From: Desulfobacteraceae bacterium | GTDB taxonomy: Bacteria; Desulfobacterota; DSM-4660; Desulfatiglandales; Desulfatiglandaceae | Assembly (NCBI GenBank): GCA_030632525.1 | Contig: DAOVUP010000118.1 | Location: 1 to 5,981, forward strand | Direction of reading: 5' to 3' | Length of the DNA: 5,981 bases | In this document: one piece after another, positions 1-5,599 of the stretch | Layout: each line of letters begins with the position of its first letter | Position numbering within the stretch: the first letter of the stretch is position 1 | The notes under the pieces: model-generated | What the model was told of the DNA's origin: nothing | What the model saw: the letters and a program-made list of their open reading frames with translations, nothing else | The model's database searches: none | Position numbers and translations under genes: made by a program

Positions 1-1710
1 ATTGAGAGGGGGATAGCCCGTGCAGGCTCAAAAATCTTTAAGGGAGAGACGCACGTGGGCTATGTCACCAGCGGGACCATGGTTCCCATGTGGTCTATAG
101 AAGGGGAAGGCCTGGAATCGGCACAGACCGATCAACAGGAGCTTCGTTCCATCTGCTTAGGCTATATAGACAGTGATATTATTGAGGATGAAAGGCTCGG
201 GATAGAGATCCGCGGCAAGGCGGTAAAGGCCGTGGTAGTTCCTTATCATCTGCGCTCCGATGCCCCCCCCTATGCCCGGTCGATCTTATTCGATCACGAA
301 ACTCCTTCAGAGGAATTGCCCGCCGGAAATACAACAGACAAGATCCGCCACCTTCTGAAAAAAACTGCAGAGAATACCATCTGGCGACAGAAGGAGTGCA
401 TCAACCTTATCCCCTCAGAGATGACACTCTCGCCCATGGCCCGACTCCTGTCAGTGATGGACCCGGCCTTTCGCTACGCCGAGCACAAAAAATCGGAGGC
501 GTTCTACGATACGGGTATCTTCTACTACCAGGGCACCGACTTTATCGCCGAGGTCGAACAGCTGCTCGAAGATGAGATGCGGAAATACTTGGGGTGCCCG
601 GAGATTGAAACCCGTCTTATCAGCGGGCAGATGGCTAATATGGCCCTGTTCAGCGCTATGATCGACTATCTCAACCGCGCCGACCGTAAGTGCGAGCCTC
701 GCCGGATAAGACAGGTCATGTGCAATCATATCGGCAAGGGCGGCCACCTCAGCGCTCAGCCCATGGGTGCTCTCAGGGACTTTATAGCTCGCGACCCGCA
801 CACTGAACAACCGGCAGTGGTGAATTTCCCTGTCCTGCCCGGGAACCCATACAAGATCGATGTGCCGGTCACGATTCAATTGATTGATGAGTTTCGGCCG
901 GAGTTGATCATCTTTGGCAAGAGTATGGTTCTTCATAAAGAGCCCGTTGCTGAGATCCGCCAGTTCCTCGATACCCAGGGGATTGATGCGGTGGTGATGT
1001 ATGACATGGCCCATGTCTTAGGGCTGATCGGCCCTCACTTCCAACAGCCATTTGACGAGGGAGCTGACCTGGTGACCGGATCAACCCACAAGACTTATTT
1101 CGGCACCCAGCGAGGTATTGTCGGATGCCGATACGTGGAGGATGAAGAACGTTACGAACTCTGGGAGGCCCTGGTCCGGAGGACGTTCCCAGGGTCTGTC
1201 TCCAACCACCATCTCGGGACCCTGTTGGGGCTGCTGGCAGCCGCCTACGAGATAAACCATTTCAAAGATATATATCAGCCAAAGGTCATTGCCAATGCCA
1301 AAGCCTTTGCCCGCGCTCTCACAGAGTGCGGCATGGATGTTGCGGGCGACCCAGCCATCGACTATACCGAGACACACCAGGTAGTGGTGAAGGTGGGTTA
1401 CGGTCTTGGCCCGGAGACAGCCGGCCGATTAGAGGCCAGCAATATCGTCTGCAATTACCAGGCTATCCCTTCAGAAGAAGGTTTTACTGCAGCGGGAGCC
1501 CTGCGCCTCGGCGTTTCCGAAATGACGCGCTTTGGCATGGAAGAAGACGACTTCAGGGAATTGGCCGGTCTGATTCACGACGTTGTGAAAAAAGAGATCA
1601 ATGTTCAGACCCGGGTCAAGACCTTCAGACAAAGATTCCACGAACTGCAGTTCTGCTTTAAGAGAGACGAATTCTCTGATCTACTTCAAACCCTGCACGG
1701 ACTTCTTTAG
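1..1710 (+). CDS. GcvT (C-terminal domain)-serine hydroxymethyltransferase fusion, 5' partial
   Basis: The frame is open from base 1 (I-E-R-G-I-A-R-A-G-S...) to TAG at 1708-1710, giving 569 visible residues. The GTG at 55 lies inside the domain and is not a start. Residues 1-95 match the C-terminal beta-barrel of aminomethyltransferase GcvT (GYVTSGT near 20-26, then IRGKAVKAVVVP near 70-81). After a linker, residues from about 128 to 550 form a PLP-dependent SHMT domain: RQKECINLIPSE, ISGQMAN, KGGHL, DMAH (Asp335 and His338, cofactor contacts) and STHKT with Schiff-base Lys364 (codon 1090-1092); Arg502 in ALRLG is the likely carboxylate-binding Arg. SHMT interconverts glycine plus methylene-THF and serine; GcvT makes or consumes methylene-THF in glycine cleavage. 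Fusion would place donor and user of the one-carbon unit on one cytoplasmic chain. Oddity: the usual SHMT catalytic Glu (YYGGCE) aligns with Asp180 (YYQGTD). The GcvT folate- and substrate-binding N-terminal part, if present, lies outside the window. Domain calls are strong; the exact reaction of this divergent SHMT is inferred. Confidence 0.9.
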   Translation: MERGIARAGSKIFKGETHVGYVTSGTMVPMWSIEGEGLESAQTDQQELRSICLGYIDSDIIEDERLGIEIRGKAVKAVVVPYHLRSDAPPYARSILFDHETPSEELPAGNTTDKIRHLLKKTAENTIWRQKECINLIPSEMTLSPMARLLSVMDPAFRYAEHKKSEAFYDTGIFYYQGTDFIAEVEQLLEDEMRKYLGCPEIETRLISGQMANMALFSAMIDYLNRADRKCEPRRIRQVMCNHIGKGGHLSAQPMGALRDFIARDPHTEQPAVVNFPVLPGNPYKIDVPVTIQLIDEFRPELIIFGKSMVLHKEPVAEIRQFLDTQGIDAVVMYDMAHVLGLIGPHFQQPFDEGADLVTGSTHKTYFGTQRGIVGCRYVEDEERYELWEALVRRTFPGSVSNHHLGTLLGLLAAAYEINHFKDIYQPKVIANAKAFARALTECGMDVAGDPAIDYTETHQVVVKVGYGLGPETAGRLEASNIVCNYQAIPSEEGFTAAGALRLGVSEMTRFGMEEDDFRELAGLIHDVVKKEINVQTRVKTFRQRFHELQFCFKRDEFSDLLQTLHGLL

Positions 1711-1737
1711 GACTAATCCGGATAAACCGGAATTGCG

Positions 1738-1754
1738 TCCCGCGGACCGCGGGA
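1738..1754. repeat. GC-rich perfect inverted repeat after the GcvT-SHMT gene
   Basis: TCCCGCGG (1738-1745) and CCGCGGGA (1747-1754) are perfect reverse complements separated by one base, so RNA could form a 6-7 bp stem with a 3-5 nt loop. A weaker TCCGG/CCGGA pair (1717-1721 and 1727-1731) precedes it. It starts 28 nt after the stop codon, a usual place for a terminator, but no T tract follows directly. It could be a weak or rho-assisted 3' end, or part of a dispersed repeat. Confidence 0.45.
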
Positions 1755-1780
1755 TTAGGGATTGAGGAATTGAGGAATTA
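1751..1780. repeat. degenerate 7-8 bp tandem repeat (GGGATTA/AGGAATTG)
   Basis: Four adjoining imperfect units are visible: GGGATTA (1751-1757), GGGATTG (1758-1764), AGGAATTG (1765-1772) and AGGAATTA (1773-1780), followed by a run of A. The first unit overlaps the right arm of the inverted repeat. This looks like simple-sequence intergenic DNA; no function is apparent. Confidence 0.5.
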
Positions 1781-1888
1781 AAAAAATCTCCTTAATGTAA
1801 TCCATGAATCCCAAACTCTGAGCGGAAACTAACAGATTGCAAAAAATTTGTTGCACTTTTTTCACAAAACTCAATTGGTAACTGTCTA

Positions 1889-1926
1889 AACCTCTCAACC
1901 CTGAACCTTGGACCTTTGAACCTCTG
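1889..1926. repeat. degenerate AACCTYTG tandem repeat running into the serine kinase start
   Basis: Five imperfect units with a 7-8 bp period are visible: AACCTCTC (1889-1896), AACCCTG (1897-1903), AACCTTGG (1904-1911), ACCTTTG (1912-1918) and AACCTCTG (1919-1926). CC and the ATG at 1929 follow. The repeat occupies the place where a Shine-Dalgarno sequence would be expected and contains none. Confidence 0.6.
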
Positions 1927-1928
1927 CC

Positions 1929-2834
1929 ATGTTTCTCATAGAGACAAAAAACTTGAGATTACAATTGGAAATTGTGCCTGTGGAATCTTTATTGCTGCAT
2001 GAAGAAGTCATTCCACATCATGCTGATGAGCTGATCTTGGAGTTTAGGAACTGGGCCAATCTGCAGAATCCTATTATTGTTGATGAAAATCACATGGTCT
2101 TAGACGGGCATCATCGGGCATTTGTTTTCAAAAAGCTGCGATTCAACTATATCTCGGTGTGCAAAATAGACTACTTCAATGAAACCGTTCAACTGCGTTA
2201 TTGGTTCAGGTTATTGGGGGAGATCAAGAGCACGAATTCGTTGAGACAGATTATTGAAGCGATGAACGGGAATCTGCAGCAGGTGGATGACGGGGAGGCG
2301 TTAAAAAAGACCTTAGAAGAAAACAGGTTTCATTGCGGTATCCAGCATGGAGATTTTTTTGCGTCTATAAGCTTCCGCAAAACGGCCGTAAATGATGCTG
2401 TAAACGCCTACCATGTTATCGAAAGGATTCAAAGCAGGCTGATGCGAGAAGGAAAGAGCATTGAGTATATCCCCTGTCAATCTGTACAGGACGACAAATT
2501 CACTAATCAACTGAAAAAGGGCGAGATGGTTATCTGGACACCGCAAATATCCAAAGAGATGGTGGTGGATGCCGTAAGACAGGAAAAAAGATTCGCCCCA
2601 AAGGCAACACGCCATCTGATCCCGGCGAGGCCTCTCAATGTGAATGTTCCAATCAGCCTGTTTAAAGAAAACATTTCTCTCGAAGAGATCAACATGAGGT
2701 TTTCTGAATTCCTCAAGAAAAAGAGTCTGAGGCGATTCGCCCCGGGCCAAATAATAAATGGAAGGTATTATGAAGAAGAGCTGTTTGTCTTTTTCGATGA
2801 CAAGGATTATCCTGCAGAGAGGGGCTTGCCATGA
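1929..2834 (+). CDS. ParB-fold free serine kinase (SerK/SbnI family), putative
   Basis: A 301-residue soluble protein without signal peptide or membrane segment. The N-terminal third has the ParB/sulfiredoxin-like nucleotide-binding fold: IVPVESLLLHEEV (15-27), then NPIIVDENHMVLDGHHR (47-63). In characterised free serine kinases (archaeal ADP-dependent SerK, staphylococcal SbnI) a Glu near HEE acts as catalytic base and the DGHHR loop binds phosphates; here these are Glu25/Glu26 and Asp59-Arg63. A second conserved-looking block, PKATRH (224-229) followed by RPLNVNVPISL, resembles the C-terminal part of SerK. The predicted reaction phosphorylates free L-serine to O-phosphoserine; ATP versus ADP as donor cannot be read from sequence. 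The ATG at 1929 is the first possible start, since an in-frame TGA lies at 1917-1919, but it has no Shine-Dalgarno. The stop overlaps the next start by ATGA, implying translational coupling to the SerB-like gene. The gene is visibly AT-richer than the SHMT gene. A ParB-type DNA-binding role is less likely, because the partner genes are all metabolic. Confidence 0.75.
   Translation: MFLIETKNLRLQLEIVPVESLLLHEEVIPHHADELILEFRNWANLQNPIIVDENHMVLDGHHRAFVFKKLRFNYISVCKIDYFNETVQLRYWFRLLGEIKSTNSLRQIIEAMNGNLQQVDDGEALKKTLEENRFHCGIQHGDFFASISFRKTAVNDAVNAYHVIERIQSRLMREGKSIEYIPCQSVQDDKFTNQLKKGEMVIWTPQISKEMVVDAVRQEKRFAPKATRHLIPARPLNVNVPISLFKENISLEEINMRFSEFLKKKSLRRFAPGQIINGRYYEEELFVFFDDKDYPAERGLP
2817..2834 (+). 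promoter_or_regulatory. translational coupling site between kinase and SerB-like genes
   Basis: The purine stretch GAGAGGGG (2817-2824) provides a Shine-Dalgarno about 8 nt ahead of the ATG at 2831. That ATG shares its last bases with the TGA stop of the upstream gene (ATGA, 2831-2834). Such four-base overlaps usually mark co-translated partners in one transcript. Confidence 0.7.
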
Positions 2835-4075
2835 ACGAAAAGCAAAAAACCATAAACCTGTCAGCGATCGGGCTTGACTCTCCCGGTCTGGTTTCCAAGA
2901 TTACCAAAAAGGTATTTGAATTGGGCGGGAATATCATTGATGTGGAGGAGAACTGCCGGAGAAGCCTGTTTTCCATATTCCTCACCATTGTCTTTCCCTA
3001 TACAAGCGATTCGATCGACTCTATTACCGATTCCCTGAAGACTATCGAAGATGAAACAGGCTTGAAGGTAATCTTAGGAGAATATTATGAAAGGGGAGAT
3101 AATGTTTCCCCTGAAAAAGAGACTCATTTAGTAACCATCCTGGGCATGGATCGCCCAGGGCTTATTGCGAGCATCTCCGGCTTTTTTCTCAAACACAACA
3201 TCAATATTGAAAACTGCAAGATGATAGCGCGGGGTGAGTTCTTTTCCATGGAGATGTTGATAGACTCTATGGGAATGACCACCGGCCGAAACCTGGATCG
3301 AAATGACGCGATTGATCATTGGAAAAATGAGCTTAAAGATCTATGCGCCGAGCTTGACCAAAGTGTGGTGATTCAAAGTGAGAATATATTTAACAAAATT
3401 AAGAAACTTATTGTTTTTGATCTGGAATCCACCTTGCTCGAGGATTTTTCTCTTAAGGATTTTTTAGAAACAATAAAGGGAGAGATACGCTCAATTGATA
3501 ATACCACCCGGTTTTTGGACGATGACAAGGGCCAGATGGAGGCAATGGTTGGTAATGCCAGAATGCTGAAAAATATACCTGTTCGTGATCTTGAGAGGTT
3601 CAGCGCCATACTCCGGTTAAGCCCCGGATCCAATGAGTTAATTCGGGTTTTGAAGTCCATGGGTTTTAAGATCGCAATTCTGTCATCGGGTTTTGATCTT
3701 TTTGTTAAAAAGATTCTCCAGGAAACCGGGGTTGATTACGCATTTTCAAATACCCTCCAGGTTGACGAAAATGATATAATAACCGGGGAGTTAGAGGAGC
3801 CCGTAATCACTGATGGCACAAAGGAGGAAATCCTTGAGTTCATCATGAATGTGGAAAAGATCAGCCGCGATCAGGTCATTGCAATAGGGGATGGTTCTAC
3901 CCGATCCCATTTCATAAAAAACGCAGGTCTCTCCATTGCCTTCAAACCAGACGAAAAGAGCATAAAGACCGACGGGTTCCTGCGCAGCGATCAAATCATT
4001 AACCTCTTGTACTGCTTAGGCATCCCCAAGACAGAGCTGACCAGGTATCTTGAGGGGAGTTTTGCTGAAAAGTGA
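2831..4075 (+). CDS. ACT-ACT-HAD protein, SerB-like, with altered active site
   Basis: This 414-residue protein has SerB architecture. ACT1 spans about 7-85 (GLDSPG at 14-19) and ACT2 about 98-180 (GMDRPG at 105-110); these loops commonly bind amino acids such as serine or glycine. A HAD phosphatase domain covers about 191-398. Retained catalytic positions are nucleophile Asp197 (motif I, FDLESTL), Ser285 (motif II, ILSSGF), Lys331 (motif III) and Asp354 (motif IV, GDG). Changed positions, compared from memory with the well-studied archaeal phosphoserine phosphatase, are: acid/base Asp to Glu199; substrate-binding Glu to Phe206; carboxylate-binding Arg to Asn242; and motif IV GDGxND to GDG-S-T-R (Thr357, Arg358). 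The fold and Mg-binding core therefore look intact, while serine-phosphate recognition is largely lost. It may dephosphorylate another substrate, work slowly, or act as a serine-sensing regulator of the kinase whose gene overlaps it. Plain phosphoserine phosphatase is the default database label but should be doubted. No frameshift is seen; length is normal for two-ACT SerB proteins. Confidence 0.85.
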   Translation: MNEKQKTINLSAIGLDSPGLVSKITKKVFELGGNIIDVEENCRRSLFSIFLTIVFPYTSDSIDSITDSLKTIEDETGLKVILGEYYERGDNVSPEKETHLVTILGMDRPGLIASISGFFLKHNINIENCKMIARGEFFSMEMLIDSMGMTTGRNLDRNDAIDHWKNELKDLCAELDQSVVIQSENIFNKIKKLIVFDLESTLLEDFSLKDFLETIKGEIRSIDNTTRFLDDDKGQMEAMVGNARMLKNIPVRDLERFSAILRLSPGSNELIRVLKSMGFKIAILSSGFDLFVKKILQETGVDYAFSNTLQVDENDIITGELEEPVITDGTKEEILEFIMNVEKISRDQVIAIGDGSTRSHFIKNAGLSIAFKPDEKSIKTDGFLRSDQIINLLYCLGIPKTELTRYLEGSFAEK

Positions 4076-4083
4076 TTTTGGGA

Positions 4084-4111
4084 CAGGGCACTTGCCGCAG
4101 GGCACCTTGAC
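4084..4111. repeat. 14-bp direct repeat abutting the -35 of the aminotransferase promoter
   Basis: CAGGGCACTTGCCG (4084-4097) is followed at once by CAGGGCACCTTGAC (4098-4111). The first eight bases are identical, and the second copy runs into the -35 hexamer. The 14 bp period and position fit either an activator or repressor site or chance duplication in a GGGACAGGGCAC-type intergenic motif. Confidence 0.4.
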
Positions 4112-4135
4112 ACCCAGCCGCTTCTTCCCTATACT
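4107..4135 (+). promoter_or_regulatory. sigma-70-type promoter for the aminotransferase gene
   Basis: TTGACA (4107-4112) matches the -35 consensus exactly. After a 17 bp spacer (4113-4129) comes TATACT (4130-4135), five of six to the -10 consensus. This is a near-ideal housekeeping promoter in the 202 bp gap before the aminotransferase. Predicted transcription starts at 4141-4143 (A, G, G) are followed directly by seven T (4144-4150). It indicates the aminotransferase is transcribed independently of the kinase/SerB-like pair. Confidence 0.7.
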
Positions 4136-4141
4136 CCCAGA

Positions 4142-4277
4142 GGTTTTTTTCAAGTCCTGCCAAGATTGAAATTTGAGCTTGACGTCCCGTCTTAGGCGGA
4201 AGCCAGATAAACGCAGACTTCGAAAGGGGCGTTTTGCAGAGATCTTCCTATTAAAATCATTATATGAGGAGGTTAGA
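4142..4277 (+). other. about 136 nt untranslated leader with small hairpins
   Basis: Between the predicted start and the aminotransferase ATG are two possible hairpins. One is GGC (4195-4197) and GCC (4202-4204) closing a GNRA-type GGAA loop, perhaps extended by TCT/AGA. The other is AAACGC (4209-4214) paired with GCGTTT (4229-4234). The frame stays open upstream to a TTG at 4173, but the encoded stretch is very basic, unlike the family's N-terminus, and has no Shine-Dalgarno, so it is treated as noncoding. No known riboswitch class is recognised. Confidence 0.4.
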
Positions 4278-4280
4278 ATG
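4267..4280 (+). promoter_or_regulatory. Shine-Dalgarno fixing the aminotransferase start
   Basis: A perfect AGGAGG (4267-4272) lies five bases ahead of ATG 4278-4280. This selects the ATG over the longer open frame beginning with TTG at 4173, which has no ribosome binding site. Confidence 0.88.
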
Positions 4281-5456
4281 AGCTTTAACGCAAATAATTT
4301 TAGAGATGTTGATCCAGGGGAAAGGGTCCTGATGGGACCGGGACCAAGCGATGTTTCCGTTCGTGTCCTTCAGGCCATGTCTGCTCCCTGTATCGGCCAC
4401 CTTGATCCTGTTTTTCTCTCCATCATGGATGAAACCCAGCGTCTGCTCCGGTTTCTCTTCCAGACGGAAAATGCGCTGACAATACCGGTCTCAGGCACTG
4501 GAAGCGCGGGGATGGAGACCTGTTTTGTCAACTTAGTGGAACCGGGCGACGAGGTGGTGGTCTGCGTAAACGGTGTCTTTGGAACCCGGATGTGTGACAT
4601 TGTAAACCGCTTAGGCGCCAAGCTCATAAAGGTGGACGCCGACTGGGGAAAGACAATTGATCCGGATACAGTCCGTGAGGCCATAAAGGGAAAGAGCCCA
4701 AAGGTTCTTGCGGTTGTCCACGCCGAGACCTCCACCGGTGTTCTTCAGCCCCTTGAAGACCTTTCAAGTATCGCGAAGGAGTCCGGGGCCTTGTTCCTGG
4801 TGGATATGGTAACATCCTTAGCCGGTATTGAGGTAAGTTTAGACAAGATGGGGATCGATGCAGCCTACAGCGGTACCCAGAAGTGCATCTCCTGCCCACC
4901 CGGTCTTTCCCCGATCTCATTCAACGCCGCTGCCATGGAGTCGCTGAAAAACCGGAAAAGCCCGGTCGTAAGCTGGTATCTCGACATGAGTATGGTCAGC
5001 AGTTACTGGGGTGCGGACAGGAAATACCATCATACGGCCCCCATCAATATGATCTACGGACTTCGTGAGGCTCTGCGCATAATTGCAGAGGAGGGGCTTG
5101 AGGACCGTTTTGCCAGGCATATGCTTAACCACCGGGCCCTGGTATCGGGAATAGAGGGGATGGGGCTGTCCATGCTTGTCCCGGAGGGGGAACGGCTCCC
5201 CATGTTAAACGCCGTTCAAATTCCGGAAGGGGCGGACGATCTAAAGGTTCGCAAGGCCCTCCTTAATGATTTCGGTATGGAGATCGGAGGGGGTTTGGGC
5301 GACCTCGCAGGCAAAGTATGGCGGGTAGGCTTGATGGGTCATGCGTCTCGTCGCAGAAACGTATTCCTTTTTCTGTCGGCCTTAGAAACCATACTTAAAG
5401 CCCAGGGTGTCAACGTCCAGCCAGGTGCCCTTGAAGCGGCCTCATCCGTGTATTAA
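4278..5456 (+). CDS. class V aminotransferase, alanine/serine-glyoxylate (AGXT) type
   Basis: A 392-residue cytoplasmic PLP enzyme, the usual family length. It parallels human AGXT throughout: GPGPS near 20-24; the PLP-phosphate loop SGTGSAGMET at 72-81; AETSTGVLQPL at 150-160; LVDMVTSLAG with cofactor Asp176; SGTQK with Schiff-base Lys202; YHHTAP at 250-255; and VWRVGLMGH with Arg349 matching the carboxylate-binding Arg of AGXT. The family moves amino groups from alanine or serine to glyoxylate or pyruvate. Some class V members in methanogens use phosphohydroxypyruvate/phosphoserine, so a role with the neighbouring serine kinase is possible, but substrate choice cannot be read from sequence. 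Start ATG is set by AGGAGG at 4267-4272; an upstream in-frame extension to 4173 was rejected. It has its own strong promoter and terminator, so it is probably a separate transcription unit. Family call is very secure; the serine or phosphoserine preference is inference from context. Confidence 0.92.
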   Translation: MSFNANNFRDVDPGERVLMGPGPSDVSVRVLQAMSAPCIGHLDPVFLSIMDETQRLLRFLFQTENALTIPVSGTGSAGMETCFVNLVEPGDEVVVCVNGVFGTRMCDIVNRLGAKLIKVDADWGKTIDPDTVREAIKGKSPKVLAVVHAETSTGVLQPLEDLSSIAKESGALFLVDMVTSLAGIEVSLDKMGIDAAYSGTQKCISCPPGLSPISFNAAAMESLKNRKSPVVSWYLDMSMVSSYWGADRKYHHTAPINMIYGLREALRIIAEEGLEDRFARHMLNHRALVSGIEGMGLSMLVPEGERLPMLNAVQIPEGADDLKVRKALLNDFGMEIGGGLGDLAGKVWRVGLMGHASRRRNVFLFLSALETILKAQGVNVQPGALEAASSVY

Positions 5457-5483
5457 TCCGGAAGCACAGAAGCCTGAAGACCG

Positions 5484-5506
5484 AGCCCGGCGTAAAGCCG
5501 GGCTTT
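5484..5506 (+). terminator. rho-independent-type terminator after the aminotransferase
   Basis: AGCCCGGC (5484-5491), loop GTAAA, and GCCGGGCT (5497-5504) make a perfect 8 bp GC-rich stem that ends in TTT before C. It starts 28 nt after the stop codon. The T tract is short, so efficiency is uncertain. It separates the serine genes from the convergent PAS gene. Confidence 0.7.
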
Positions 5507-5548
5507 CATAATCCCCTACCAAAAATATTTATAACTGGGGACATGGTC

Positions 5549-5566
5549 GAGGTTTCCTGAAACCTC
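5549..5566. repeat. 8-bp inverted repeat downstream of the PAS gene
   Basis: GAGGTTTC (5549-5556) and GAAACCTC (5559-5566) are perfect reverse complements, giving a 7 bp stem with a 4 nt loop. The site lies 33 nt beyond the stop codon of the minus-strand PAS gene and could mark its 3' end, although no T run follows on either strand. The nearby TGGGGACATGG (5536-5546) belongs to a motif style seen in dispersed palindromic elements. Confidence 0.45.
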
Positions 5567-5599
5567 TTCTCCGCAAACAGATAGGGCCGTTTGAAAAAT

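Noticed and set aside
55..57. GTG as start codon of the first gene
   Set aside because: The frame is open to base 1, and the upstream residues continue the GcvT barrel (GETH before VGYVTSGT).
451..1014. Long minus-strand open frame inside the SHMT domain
   Set aside because: It is a shadow of a strongly recognised coding region, with no family resemblance and no ribosome binding site considered convincing.
1837..1884. Possible sigma-70 promoter for the serine kinase (TTGCAA or TTGCAC as -35)
   Set aside because: No acceptable -10 hexamer at 16-18 bp spacing. The TGCAA/TTGCA pair followed by six T could equally be a weak terminator, and neither is good enough to annotate.
1751..1926. CRISPR array
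   Set aside because: The repeats are 7-8 bp, degenerate and without spacers.
4141..4150. T-run as rho-independent terminator of the kinase/SerB-like pair
   Set aside because: No stable GC-rich stem lies immediately before it, and it falls at the predicted start of the aminotransferase transcript.
4173..4277. N-terminal extension of the aminotransferase from TTG 4173
   Set aside because: It is highly basic, absent from the family and lacks a Shine-Dalgarno, whereas ATG 4278 has AGGAGG at ideal spacing.
4142..4277. Glycine, c-di-GMP or fluoride riboswitch in the leader
   Set aside because: Individual short strings looked suggestive, but the conserved cores of these classes are not present.
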